From assembly GCA_028583405.1 (NCBI GenBank), contig CM053247.1, forward strand, positions 10,732,946-10,796,945: a stretch of DNA of 64,000 bases, given 5' to 3'. Shown in pieces: positions 11,627 through 23,312 of the stretch. Position numbers and translations under genes: made by a program. The stretch's first letter is position 1, and the number at the start of each line of letters is the position of its first letter. This DNA is from Pogonophryne albipinna. Taxonomy: Eukaryota; Chordata; Actinopteri; Perciformes; Artedidraconidae. Below the pieces are notes generated by a model, which saw only the letters and a list, made by a program, of their open reading frames with translations, ran no database searches and was not told the DNA's origin.

Positions 11627-11987
11627 TGTGCAACTCAAGGCATATGCTCGAACCGGAGCTGCCTGGACGCTGCAATAATGTTGCGCACTATCCGTGCTGA
11701 GTGTGCTGACTTTTCGTACAATGTCCCACTGTCTGGCTTCCTGCATAAAGTCAAGTGCTCGGCGCAGTTGTGGCGAAATGTCGCTCCTCTGTTTTTATTT
11801 AAACAGCTCCTTATATCCGTTAGCGCAGCTAGCTAGCACCAGATGCTAACAACAACAATGCACGTAAGGTCTCTCTCTCGCTCGCTCGGGCCACACATAC
11901 ACACACCCTCCCGGTCCTCCCAATAGCCAGTCAGGCCCTGCCGGTGAGCGTGGAAGTGTGGTCTGCCACAAGCGGGCGGCAGGAGCG

Positions 11988-12042
11988 GGCCTGTCAGCAT
12001 CAGCGGGCCTGTCAGCATCAGCGGGCCTGTCAGCATCAGCTT
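11988..12042 (+). repeat. 18-bp tandem repeat, three copies
   Basis: The unit GCGGGCCTGTCAGCATCA is repeated three times without change inside the nested hAT element, suggesting recent expansion. Confidence 0.85.
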
Positions 12043-12757
12043 GTAGATGGTATTTTAAACTCGATGCGCTCTGAAACTACGGGGCGGCCAAGGAAAAAAA
12101 ATACACATGCGTTAATCGCGTTAAAATAATTAGTGGCGTTAATTTTTTTTTGCGTTAACGCGTTATTAACGCGTTAACTTGACAGCCCTAATATGTATGC
12201 ATAAAGGGTTACGTCCTTAGCTGGCTAATAAGTAACAAGCTAAGCTACCAAGCACACAAACACCTGCGAACGGGGTTAACATGTATAATATTATCATTTT
12301 AGACTTCTTGGAAGTTCTGTTAGTACATTCAAGCGCACAGCACGACATTTGTATGAGGGGCCGTACTAATCTAACTATATCGATAATAATATTTATTGCA
12401 TCCATGGGTAGAAACATGTTTTTTTCTGCTGTAAAGTTGGGCATTTTAACATGGGGGTCTATGGAAATTGCTCCTTTCTGCAGCCAGTCCCTAGCGGCCC
12501 ATGTATGAACTGCAGTGTGTGGCACTTCCCTATTGGCGTCCCGGCTGTTACCCAGAGTTTGCCGCTTGGTTTCAACATACCTTGGTTGCCTCCTCTTAAG
12601 TTTTCCCTTCAGATAATGTAGGAATGTGTTCAAGTGGTAGTGGAAAAGGTCGGCGATGAACAAATCGAACACATTCGCGACATTCAGTTGCAGAGGTTGA
12701 TGGTTGGCTGCGAGAGGTGTCAATCCCCGTGAACAAAAAAGCCGTTGCCTTGTTGTT

Positions 12758-12767
12758 TATATAAAAG
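12758..12767 (+). promoter_or_regulatory. TATA box of cystatin copy A
   Basis: TATATAAAAG about 70 bases before the relic start codon, in the same context as at 25345 and 47121. It is conserved although the gene downstream is broken. Confidence 0.65.
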
Positions 12768-12835
12768 GGAGGAGAGACGTTGAGCTTGTTTTGTGGTAGG
12801 CTATTGGTTCTTACAGTAAGACAGTAAGAGACACG

Positions 12836-12927
12836 ATGTGGAAGATTGTCCTCCCTGTTCTTGTGGCGGTTTTTCCAACAGCATGTTCCTCAGCCAGGTG
12901 GCAGAAGTGGTGGGGGTGAAGAGACAG
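12836..12927 (+). pseudogene. Cystatin exon 1 relic, copy A
   Basis: Begins MWKIVLPVL as in the intact gene, using what is the second methionine there; the first ATG is changed. After GGCGGTTTTT about 110 bases are missing compared with 47183-47386, which removes the rest of the signal peptide and the mature N-terminus. The frame then meets a stop. The exon-end sequence (GAAGAGACAG followed by GTTGGTAACC) is kept. Exons 2 and 3 are absent: other repeats follow. It cannot make a cystatin. Confidence 0.85.
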
Positions 12928-13085
12928 GTTGGTAACCTTTAAGCTGGGCTTTTGAATGTTTTAAGATTTGACTTTACAGACATGGTCAAATCAAGATACT
13001 TTGTTTATATGCAACCGTTGTCGTGGGCCTGCTTTTACGCCTGAGCCCATCAGGCTAAATGTCTCCTTGTCACTCCTTATCCACA

Positions 13086-13560
13086 CACTGTAAGCCCGGA
13101 TAAGTTGAATCTACTTAAAAAAATAGAGGAAAGTGGTTGCCTTTAAAAAATTAAGTAAAGCATTATAAAAACTTGAGTCAATTAAACTTAAATTAATCAA
13201 GGACTTTAATTGTTATTTGAAGTACAATCCACTTCATGTCAAGTTGATTTTACTTACATTTTTAAGTCAACCACTTTCTATTTGTTTAAGTAACGCATTA
13301 GGAAAACTTGAGTGAATTTAACTGAAATGATTCAAGGACTGGAATTGTTATTTGAAGTACAATGCACTTCATGTGAAGTTGATTTTACTTAAAATATTGT
13401 GTAATATCAATTGCTTTCCCAATTATTTAACTTAGAATTTTTAGTTGAAAGTGGTTACATTTCGTATTTATATTCCGTCAACTACAAAAAAGAAAAAGAC
13501 ACAAAAATAAAGTTTTACCTTTTATTAAAACTTGAGTGTTTCATTTGGATACAATGAAAT
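13086..13560. repeat. AT-rich interspersed repeat with internal duplication
   Basis: A segment of about 140 bases is present twice (about 13140-13270 and 13270-13400), both with GAAGTACAAT.CACTTCATGT and GTTGATTTTACTTA. The AAGTTGAATCTACTTAAAA opening is a familiar teleost interspersed repeat. I could not define terminal repeats or a target duplication. Confidence 0.5.
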
Positions 13561-13700
13561 TGAGCTTCCTATACAAACTGTGGCAAACATATTGTGCCAT
13601 ACATTTTCCTGAGAACATTTTTCACATGAAAGTATAGCAATCTATATATATAAAGAGATATATAGTTATATTTCTATAAAAATAGATAAATATATTTATG

Positions 13701-14559
13701 TAGAGCTCTGAAAAAATTAAGAGACCTCGTTTTACTATTGTTAAAAACTGGATTAACATTTGTGTTTTATTCTATAAATTAATGACTGACAACATTTATC
13801 CCAAACTCCAAATATTCTCATTTAGAGCGTTTATTTACAAAAAATACCAAATGTTCAAAGTAATCAAAAAAGATGGAGTGTTTTCAGACCTCGAATAGTG
13901 CTAAGAAAACAATTTAAAATTCATTTTTCAACAACACAATACTAATGTTTTAACATAGGAAGGGCTCAGGAATCAATAATTGGTGGAATAACCCAGATTT
14001 TCAATCACAGCTTTCATGCGTCTTGGCTGCTCTGCACCACCTTTCACATTGCTGTTGGGTCACTTATTAAGCCACTCCTGGCACAAAAACTGAAGTAGCT
14101 TGGCTTTGTGATGGCTTGTGACCATTCATATTCCTCTGGATCACATCTGGATTGATGTTGGAACCCCACTGAAAACCTCTGGATGTGATCCAGAGGAAGA
14201 TGGATGGTCACAAGCCATCAAACAAAGCCGAGCTGCTTGAGTTTGTGTGCCAGGAGAGACATAAAGTCACCCAGCAACAATGTGAGAGACAGGTGGCGAG
14301 CAACCAAGACGCATTGAAAGCTGTTATTGAAACATTTGGGTTATTCCACCAAATATTGATTTCTGAACCCTCCCTAAGTTCAAACATTAGTATTGTGTTG
14401 TTTAATAATGAAGAACTTGTTTTTTTTGCATTATTTGAGGTTTGAAAACACAGCATTTTCTCTGTTATTCTGACCAGTTGTAATTTTCTGCAAATAAATG
14501 CTCTAAATGACTTTTGGGAGAGATGTTGTCAGTAGTTTATAGAATAAAAACACAAATGG
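13701..14559. mobile_element. Fold-back Tc1/mariner-type derivative
   Basis: The left arm starts AGAGCTCTGAAAAAATTAAG, a Tc1-type terminus. The arm (about 13755-14150) recurs in reverse complement at about 14165-14559, with the turn near 14133-14199 (GGATCACATC facing GATGTGATCC). Each arm carries the 3' part of a Tc1-like transposase gene in opposite orientation. The right end stops before the terminal repeat, so the outer ends are unequal. Arms differ by small indels, so the structure is not recent. Confidence 0.7.
14185..14400 (+). pseudogene. Tc1-like transposase C-terminal fragment
   Basis: Reads WMVIQRKMDGHKPSN-type sequence, then ELLEFVCQE, QQQCERQVAS and KAVIETFG, which is the C-terminal end of fish Tc1-like transposases after the DDE catalytic core. 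The catalytic residues are not present. An inverted, more decayed counterpart lies in the left arm at about 13985-14130. Confidence 0.65.
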
Positions 14560-14598
14560 AAATGCCAACAAGCTGAAATAAATTACATACCCCACCTT

Positions 14599-14914
14599 TT
14601 AAAAGGTGGGGTAGGTAAGTTTGAGAAACCGCCTCGAGATACACTTTTTGATATATTACATGGAATGCTCTTAACATCCCGATAGCAATGAATATCTGAA
14701 GTGCTTTGACAAAAAATCCATAAAAAAATTGAATCTGTGGAAGCCGTAGTACTGTAAAAAGCACGACCAATCATTTTAGCCGGCCCGGCTAAAATAACTG
14801 GATGGCCTACCTGCCTGTCAGCCTTCCATCTGTGCGCAAACTTATCTCGTGCCCTCATTGGTCATGTGCGCGTTCGTGTGTGTTGGAGGAGGGGCTTACC
14901 TACCCCACCTTTAA
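14599..14914. mobile_element. MITE with AAAGGTGGGGTAGGTAAG ends, TTAA-flanked
   Basis: Inverted ends AAAGGTGGGGTAGGTAAG (left) and CTTACCTACCCCACCTTT (right) bracket about 315 bases. TTAA is present at both borders, the target used by piggyBac-type transposases. The left border is itself a palindrome (CCCCACCTTTTAAAAGGTGGGG core), so a second end may be juxtaposed there. The interior matches 388-645. No ORF of significance. Confidence 0.65.
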
Positions 14915-15212
14915 GGGACGTTAATCAACAACATCTGAAAACGTAATGTGGTCGCTAATGTTAGCTAAATGGCGTGTCACCTGATGTAGTAGCACAAAGC
15001 AGCCGTCCAAGCGCCACCCTCCTCTGCCTATGATGGAAGCCTGAGACAGCCTGTGGCAGGGTTCTAGCGTCCGGCGTTCAATGTGGGGTGGTGTCCGACT
15101 CACACGACTAAAAGAAAGGTGACAAAAGCAGCAACTGGGTGAAAAAAAAGCTAGGTCTTTCAGTGAACACGAACAAGTGAAAAAAGTACAGCACTATCTG
15201 TTTAAAACTATC
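14915..15212. other. Short intergenic stretch, nothing recognised
   Basis: No terminal repeats, exons or RNA genes seen between the MITE and the LINE tail. Confidence 0.4.
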
Positions 15213-15800
15213 TCAATCAATCAATGTTTATTTATATAGCCCAATATCACAAATGTTACATTTGTCTCAGTGGTCTTCACAGTGTGTACGGAATATCAGT
15301 ATGACAATACGACACCCTCTGTCCTTAGACCCTCACATCGTACAAGGAAAAACTTCCAGAGAAAACACACAGTTTAAAGGGAAAAATGGGAGAAACCTCA
15401 GGGAGAGCAACAGAGGAGGGATCCCTCTCCCAGGACGGACAGACGTGCAATAGATGCCGTGTGTAAATTGAAAAGATAATACATTTGCAACATAGGTAGT
15501 CCAAATGTTTGGAAATGCATGTGTGTATAATAGGAAGATGAATCCACGAGGATATCCATCCAGGACCTATGATCCAGGACCACAGCCACGACTCAAGATC
15601 CAGGGCTCGCGATCCAGGACACAGGACCGCAGGATCATCCATGACTCCGGATCCCGGCGTATATAGACACCAAAAATAAAGAAATTTGGGTAAGCTGGGT
15701 TAATCGGAACATGAGAGTACACAGGTATAGACAGAGAGAAGGAAGAAGTATGATGTCCCCCGACAAACTAAGCCTATATCAGCAAAACTAGGGGCTGAAT

Positions 15801-18800
15801 CTAATCAGTCCTAACTATAAGCTTTATCAAAAAGGAAGGTCTTAAGCGCACTCTTAAAAACGGATAGGGTGTCTGCCGCCCGAACACAAACTGGAAGCTG
15901 ATTCCACAAATGTGGAGCTTGATAAAAAAGGCTCTGGCTCCCATTGTACTTTTAGAGACTCTAGGAACAACCAACAACCCTGCATTCTTGGAACGCAATG
16001 CCCTAGTAGGACAGTAGGGTATAATGAGTTCTTTAAGGTAAGATGGCGCCTGCCCATTAAGGGCTTTGTAGGCGAGAAGAAGAATTTTATATGCTATCCT
16101 GTGTTCTTTAGGGAGCCAGTGTAAGGCAGCCAGAACAGGAGTAATGTGGTCCCTTTTCCTAACTCTGGTTAGTACACAAGCTGCAGCATTTTGAATCAGC
16201 TGAAGCGACTTGACTGACTTCTTGGTACACCCTGATAATAAGGAGTTACAATAATCCAGCCTTGAAGTAACAAATGCATGGACTATTTTCTCTGCATCAT
16301 TTTGAGGCAAGATATGCCTGATTTTTGCAATGTTACGTAGATGGAAGTAGGCGGTCCTTGAAATTGATTTTATGTGGGCGTTAAAGGATAAATCCTGATC
16401 AAATATAACACCAAGATTCCTTACAGTCTCACTGGAGGCCAAATTAATGCCATCCATAGTTAGTATATCTTTAGATAATTTGTTTCATAGATTCTTCGGG
16501 CCAAGTACAATAACTTCAGTTTTGGTCGTGTTTAACATCAAAAAATGTAAGGTCATCCACGTTTTTAAGTCCTTGAGGCAGTCTTGAATTTTATTTAGAT
16601 GATTAATTTCATCAGGCTTGATTGATAAATATAGTTGAGTATCATCCGCATAACAATGAAAGTTTACAGAATGATTCCTTATAATATTGCCTAACGGAAG
16701 CATATATAATGTGAACAAAATAGGTCCGAGCACTGAGCCCTGTGGCACTCCATGGCTAACTTTGCTTTGCGTGGAAGATTCATCGTTGACACGTACAAAC
16801 TGAGAGCATTCAGATAGATAGGACATAAACCAGCCTAAAGCAGTTCCCTGTATGCCAACTAAGTGCTCTAATCTTTGCAATAGGATATCATGGTCGATAG
16901 TATCAAATGCAGCACTGAGATCGAGCAAAACAAGAATAGAGACATGTCCCTTGTCTGAGGCTATTAGAATGTCATTTATGACTTTAACCAGAGCTGTCTC
17001 TGTGCTATGATGTGTTCTAAAGCCAGACTGAAAATCTTCAAATAAATCATTGTTTTTTAAGTAATCACACAGCTGTTTTGCGACTGCTTTCTCAAGAATT
17101 TTTGAGAGGAACGGAAGATAAGAAATAGGTCTATAGTTGGCTAAAACCTCTGGATCGAGGTTGTGCTTTTTAAGAAGCGGTTTTATCACTGCTACTTTGA
17201 ATGATTGTGGAACATAGCCTGATAATAAAGACATATTCATAATATTTAATAAAGAAGTGCTAATTAATGGAAAAACTTCCTTCAACAGCTTAGTTGGAAT
17301 TGGGTCTAACATACACGTTGATGGTTTAGAAGAGAGAATCATTGAATTTAATTGTTCAAGGTTGATGGCTGAAAAGCATTCTAGTTTACTATCTAGTGTA
17401 ATATTAGAACTTACGTTTCCGGGAGCTGTTGATAACACTATACTGGTCAAAGGCAAGAGGTCATTAATTTTGTTTCTAAGAGTAACAATTTTATCGTTAA
17501 AAAAGCACATAAAATCATTACTACTGAGTGCTATGGGAATAGAAGGCTCAATCTAGCTATGGCTCTCTGTCAGCCTGGCTACAGTGCTGAAAAGAAATCT
17601 TGCGTTATTCTTATTCTCATCTATTAATGAAGAGTAGTAGGCTGCTCTCGCTTTAGGCAGTGCTTTCTTATATTCATTGAGTGTAATATGCCAAATTAAA
17701 CGAGATTCTTCAAGTTTAGTGGAACGCCATATCCTTTCAAGTTGTCTCGACTTTTGCTTTATTTTGCGGGTTTCGGCATTATGCCATGGAGCTAATCTAT
17801 GTTGTTTTATTTTCTTCTTTTTCAAAGGAGCAACAGAGTCTAATTGTATTCGCAGCGCATCTATAGCACTATCAACAACATGATCAATTTGGGGTGGTGT
17901 ACATTTTGTATAAGTTTCCTCCCTTACATGCAGACATGCTATCGAGTTAAGTATTGGTGGAATCTCTTCCTTAAATTTGGCTATAGCACTAACAGATAGG
18001 TTTCTGCTGCAGGAGGTTTTGACTAATGCTTTGTAGTCTAGTAACAGTACTTCAAAAGTTACTAAGAAATGGTCGGATAAAGCAGGATTATGCGGTTCGA
18101 CTAATAGTTGCTCAATTTCAATACCATAAGTCAGAACAAGGTCGAGAGTGTGATTATAGCAGTGGGTTGGTTTATTTACACTCTGACAGAAACCAACAGA
18201 ATCTAATATAGAGTTAAATGCAACAGTAAGGCTATTTTTATCATCGTCAACATGAATATTAGTCACTTACGATAATTACTTTATCTGTTTTAAGTACCAA
18301 AGTTGATAAAAACTCAGAGAATTCTGATAAGAATTCTGAATAAGGACCTGGTGCACGGTACACTGTAACAAATAAGATTGGCTGCAAAGTTTTCCAGGTT
18401 GGATGCGTAAGACTAAAAACGAGGCTTTCAAATGAGGTATAATTTAATTTTGGTTTAGTATTGATAAGGAAACTTGAGTCAAAGATTGCTGCAACTCCAC
18501 CTCCTCGGCCTGTGCCTCGGGCAATATGAGTATTGATATGGCTGGGTGGAGTGGCCTCATTTATGCTGACATATTCTTCATGTCTCAACCAAGTTTCAGT
18601 GAGACAGCATATATCAATATTATAATCTGATATTAAATCATTTACCAATATTGCTTTCGATGCTAGAGATCTTATGTTTAAGAGACCACATTTAATATTC
18701 CTGTTTTGTTGCACTGTAGTAGTTGTTACATTTACTTTTATTAGGTTATTATGTATGACACCTCTATTAGGTTTTACCTTAAATTGTCCTTGGGCACACA

Positions 18801-18807
18801 CACACAC
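15801..18807 (-). pseudogene. LINE ORF2: APE endonuclease and reverse transcriptase
   Basis: From the N-terminus: an APE-like endonuclease (GLLNIRSLASK, then CLTETWL with the catalytic Glu, and later PALSDHFLV with the SDH motif), then a reverse transcriptase with NYRPIS, LLDLSAAFDTIDH, GVPQGSVLGP and the catalytic YADDTQLY, then a C-terminal domain (NLGVIFD, LDYCNSLL). Three lesions break it: a frameshift near 18262 at the GDFNIH motif, a TAG at 17553-17555 between endonuclease and RT, and a TGA at 16485-16487 after the RT palm. All segments after 18266 stay in one frame. It would copy LINE RNA at a nicked target in the nucleus. So few lesions suggest a young copy. Confidence 0.85.
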
Positions 18808-18925
18808 ACACCGTTAATATTGGGTATTTTATTGGGTTCGGGATTCCTATGGATGACTGCCTAGGAGAGAGCGCAGAGAAGCGTGTAAGACTGCGACTCC
18901 GCCTCCTGGTCTCAACTCCAGTTTG

Positions 18926-19781
18926 TCATGGATTAAGTCCACAAAGCCCTGAAATGTTTGCCGAAATGAGATCTGCACCTTCCAAAGTAGGATGAATGCC
19001 GTCTCTCTTAATCAGACCAGGTTTTCCCCAGAAGGCTGTCCAATTATTTACAAAGCCCACATTGTTTGCTGGGCACCACCAAGACAACCAGCGCTGAAAT
19101 GATGACATGCGGCTATACGTCATCATTGATCAGATTGGGGAGGGGACCAGAGAAGATTACGGTGTCCGACATTGTTTTAGCATAACGACACACCGACTCC
19201 ACATTAAGTTTGGTGCATTCTGATTGGCGTAAACGAACATCATTACCACCGACGTGAATAACAATCCTACTGTATTTACGTTTCTTTTTAGCCAGCAGTT
19301 TAAGATGCGCCTCAACGTCGTCCGCTCTGGCCCCCGGAATGCATGTGACTGTGGAGGCTTCGGTCTCTAAATTCACGTGTCTCATAATAGAGCTACCAAT
19401 AACCAGAGTTGGCTTCTCAGCGGGTGTCTCGCTGAGTGGGGAATATCTGTTAGATACGTGAACGGGTTGGTGGGGACCTGCGGGTTTCGCGTTATGCCCC
19501 TTCTGAACAGTCACCCAGTCTCCCTGTTGCTCGGGAGTTACCGGGGGACGGCTAAGAGGAGCTACCTTTTGCCGGTCCGCACCGGCTAACATGGGCTTTA
19601 CTGTAGCTGAGTTACTTTCTAAGATGCGGAGCCGGGCTTCTATGGCTATGATTCCCGCCTCCAACCTAACAACTATACTACATTTAACACATGTATCGGT
19701 ACCAGTAAAGGAGGTAGGGAAGTAACCAAACATGAGACAGTTAGAGCAGGAAATAGCACCCGAGGGTGGGGAAAGAGCCAT
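18926..19781 (-). pseudogene. LINE ORF1: zinc finger, coiled coil and esterase
   Basis: The start ATG at 19781 gives MALSPPSG. Residues about 12-35 hold CSNC and a later CVKC, a paired-cysteine finger, followed by a short coiled coil. The second half is an SGNH/GDSL-type esterase: block I VIGSSIMRHV with the nucleophile Ser, block III HVGGNDV, and the last block DGIHPT with the Asp and His. One extra base near 19119 shifts the frame between blocks III and V. Esterase-type ORF1 proteins are established for CR1/L2 elements and are thought to help with RNA or membrane interactions. Confidence 0.8.
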
Positions 19782-20284
19782 GGCTAGCTATCAAGCTAAA
19801 GTAGCTACCGTTAGCAAACCCGAAAAGAGTGTAGGCAACTGTGGAGTTACAGTCGCTAAGAGAAGGAGAGTTGTGAGTGCTTAAGCTGTAGTAACGTGTG
19901 ATTACAATATCAGGCAGTTGCCGTGATCAAGAGTTTTAAAACGATCGATTAAGTTAAGATAATAAGCTATCAGCAACAGAACAGGCACACGGGATACCCG
20001 GAGATGACAACAACAACCGGAAGTTACAACATGCTTACCGCAATAGTGGTCCGTGTAGAAATGTGTATACTGCCACATCTGTATTCACTGATGTATTGAC
20101 ACCTTACATCTTTTACATTTTCCTACATTAGGAGTTTCGTGAAACGTTTTAATATAATGTATTATTCTACTTTTTCTATGACGTTCAGTCGTATGGAACC
20201 CATTCCCTGTTATCCAAATATTCCTGCTTCTTCACTTTTCTTCTTACACATTCAAGCCAGCATAACAGTTGCTTTTCAGCATAA

Positions 20285-20440
20285 AACTGAAGTGCAAGTC
20301 AAATTTTACAAAACGCTACGGCATTTTACAAAACGCAACAGCATTTCACAAAACGCTACAGCATTTCACAAAACGCTACAGCATTTCACAAAATACTACA
20401 GCATTTCCCAAAACTCTTCAGCATTTCACAAAACGCAATG
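20285..20440 (-). repeat. 20-bp minisatellite, inverted copy
   Basis: About seven copies of ACAGCATTTCACAAAACGCT, the reverse complement of the unit at 2581-2690, preceded by the shared flank TGAAGTGCAAGTCAAA in reverse orientation. This is the longest of the four arrays. Confidence 0.85.
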
Positions 20441-20449
20441 AACACACAC

Positions 20450-21720
20450 ACATTTTATCCTGCAGCCTACCACACAAATGTCACATGTTTTTCTCTCTGC
20501 GTCTCATGACATCCTTAGGATTAGTTAACTAACAAAGGTTAACTGTTCTTATACCCTAAGGCCTTCTCTGAACTTCCTCTAACCTCGAAGTCAGCTCACT
20601 CAAAATGAATACATCTATTGATAATTCAGAACGACCATTGTCCCTCTAACTGTGTGACTCAATCATCTCATGGCCTCTCTAGGAGTCTTGCAGGATATGA
20701 ATTATCCAATTAACTAACGTCTGCACATGAACGCACATACATTTTCTCTATGCAGCTAACACACCAACATCCTTATCGTTTCTTAGCTAATGCATGCTGG
20801 ATATGAACCACTAACTAACAAGACTTTAACTGTATTATATCTGAGAAAGCCCTCTCTTTGAGTTCCTCTGACCTCTTACCAATTCACTTAACATGGGTAC
20901 ATCTGCTGTTAATTGCAAAGACCATTGATAATTAGCAAAGAGACTCATGGGCCTCTTCTAATGACTTTCTGAAAAATACTTATCAACCGGTAATCATTTT
21001 ACTCAAGGCAGAAATCACAGGTTGTACTGTACCTTACCTACTCACAAATAGCCAAAAAAACACCTTTTGATTATAACACAAAAGTGGAAGAAAAGATCAT
21101 TTGTGCTAATCTACTTCTACTTAAAATGGGACATCATTTTAGGAATATAAAAAACCTCTATATTTAAGAGGAAAAAATTGACTCGTCCATTCAAGTTTAA
21201 CACACATCCTATATATCAGGTGAAATATACACCAGTAATACGCTGTATTAAACTTCCTGCTATTATACGTTACTTTAGTTTCCATACCTCCTGTGTTTTA
21301 CGAGCGACTTATCAAGTCTTGGCAAACGGCATAAAACACGATTAAACGAGATGGTATCCGTATTTATTTATTTCTCAAAGTTGTGTTTTTGTGTGCACTG
21401 AGCAGTCAGGCGTTTGTTAAATTATTTTAAGATTGGCTTTAATCAATTTGTGAAAATGAATTCTTCATATATGATAAATGAGAGGTACCATTTTATTTAT
21501 GGTATTATTTCCACACATTTCTCTCCATTCTTCCTTCTGCCAACGGTGTCGCAGTTTCTCGTCTCTCCCGTTTTTGTGCTTAGTGCGTACGCATGGGTTA
21601 GAGTTTGCGTGGAGGACCGCACATTTTCCCCGTCAAGTTAGTATTTTATAAATCGCAAACATTGCGTAGAAACTGGCGTGTGCCATTTTTTGAGCGTATA
21701 TCCCTTTATAGATGAGGCCC
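20450..21720 (-). mobile_element. Harbinger-type fragment with one terminus
   Basis: The right end, CCCTTTATAGATGAGGCCC at 21720, is the reverse complement of the 5695 terminus, and 21390-21720 matches 5695-6040 inverted. A CAG follows at 21721-21723 where copy A has CTG, matching the 3-bp CWG target. Further left, 21210-21380 matches parts of 7380-7720 in rearranged order. About 20470-20700 and 20745-20960 are a diverged direct duplication (AACATCCTTA, TTAACTGT, AGTTCCTCTGACCTC). No left terminus and no transposase is seen. Confidence 0.6.
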
Positions 21721-22109
21721 CAGGTACTTTCATCAGACGGGAAGCGAAAGAACGAGCAAGACCCATTGCTGGTATGATTACAACCTGGTACAAAGCACAC
21801 AGGCATCTTGTTAAAGTTATGTTATCTTAGCTATCTCTTATATTTAGTGGAGGAAAATCTGATTATGTCAGAAATCGGGAGAAATGCGGGGGAAATATGA
21901 CCCCGGGAGGAAACCGGGAGAGGGCAATGAAATCGGGAGTCTCCCACGAAAATCGGGAGGTTTGGCAAGTATGTGACCAATCACGAAGTGTCATTTCTTG
22001 ATTGGCAGCAAAAACAACCAATCACAGCAGTGCTTCTCTTGCTGGCTGAGTCCAATCACAAATAAGAAGTGTTCTCCCTAAAGGAATACCCTTTCCGTAA
22101 AAAATGTAA

Positions 22110-22195
22110 ATGTTGAAGTGTTTTGTGAAATGCTGTGGTGTTTTCTGAAATGCTGTAGTATTTTGTGAAATGTTGTTTTGACTTGCACTTCAGGC
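22110..22195 (+). repeat. 20-bp minisatellite, copy B
   Basis: Three to four units of the TTTTGTGAAATGCTGTAGTG repeat, shorter than in copy A and the same length as in copy D. Confidence 0.8.
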
Positions 22196-22557
22196 CCACC
22201 GTATAAAGCATTCCCATGGCAATTTCTTCAGGAATTGCAGTTTGTTTTTGTTTTTTATATGTCAAAGTGGACAAAGTAAGATGACATAGCTGTGGTAGTA
22301 GATGAAAGGGAAAAAGGAAGAAAGAAGAGAAATGAAACTATAATTATTATTTCCACGAGCCATTTACACACAAACATTTGCACAGAAATGATAGAAAGTC
22401 AGTCCTAAACAGGAAAACGTTGAGATCGAAAGCGAGTGTGTGAGATCTGATGAAGCGTCGATACAGTTCATCCCTAGCACTGATGCAATATGAATGTGCA
22501 ACACTGATACAGCCTACGACAGTGTTAAAGAGATTTACTTTTTTGTGTACTATGTAC

Positions 22558-23312
22558 AGTGTGAACCTTGCACTTTCTTTCACATTAAGAAACTCCCAGA
22601 ATTCGCTTTATTTGTCCTCATCTTCAAGTGAAGACAGAACTTAAAGCATTACTGTGAAGGCTCTGTGTTGCTGCAGAAGCGAAACTACAGGACTCTGCAG
22701 AGAAAAAGAAAAAACATCCTCAACTGCTTCCTCATGCAGTGCAGCCAGCCAAATAAAACACTCTGCAGTCGGTTGGCATATTGAGGTACTACCTCTTAAT
22801 GAGGAACACATCTGTCTACCAACAAAAGAAACCACGAACATCAACTTCCCGGCTTTCTGTATCAGAATAGAAAGGTTAGAAATAGTGCTGAGTAAGAATG
22901 TACTGGAAACCTGCTGAACTCAGCCAGATTGTGTAATAATATGCTGAATTTTAAAGACTGTTTAGATTCGCTCCTTAAAGTGCATAATTCATGAGTGATT
23001 GAGATACCAGGGATCTTGTTACCTGTTGATTAAAGCAAATCATTTTAAAATTCTACTTTTTGCTAAGGATAAACTATAATTTCCTGACATTTGTGAATTG
23101 ATTGCAATAACTGTGAAAAAATTACTTTCTCTCCATCACACAAACCTGTTCAGTAGTTGGCCTTTTGCTAATCTGGATATATTCATTATAAAGCAGCCTT
23201 TTGAGTTGTCTGCTGAGGGTCGCAATATACCTAACATGTACTGTAGTGAATGAACAATAAAAAGGTGATTGCTTGATTTGAAAATATTTGACAGTTTATT
23301 TTTGATTACCCA
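22558..23312. other. Copy-B-specific stretch, unassigned
   Basis: Replaces 3063-3829 of copy A. It contains a plus-strand open frame (22654-22917, 87 codons, ending NVLETC) with no motif I recognise, and an AATAAA at about 23255. It could be a terminal exon with its 3' UTR, but there is no upstream exon in sight and I treat it as non-coding. Confidence 0.3.

Larger units (their letters stand above)
15213..20036 (-). mobile_element. L2/CR1-clade LINE, nearly full length
   Basis: On the minus strand the order is 5' UTR (about 20036-19782), ORF1 (19781-18926), ORF2 (18807-15801), 3' UTR with repeated GTCCTGGATC-like units, and a short (TGAT)n tail ending at 15213. The 3' UTR and tail recur at 26201-26366 and 39331-40338 on the plus strand. 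CR1/L2-clade LINEs are known to carry a zinc-finger plus esterase ORF1 and an APE-type endonuclease before the reverse transcriptase, and this one has all of these. I could not find a target duplication, which is common for this clade. Confidence 0.85.

Noticed and set aside
20285..20440. Regular 20-bp repeats that could suggest a CRISPR array
   Set aside because: There are no spacers: the units are directly adjacent and degenerate, in a vertebrate genome, so this is a minisatellite.
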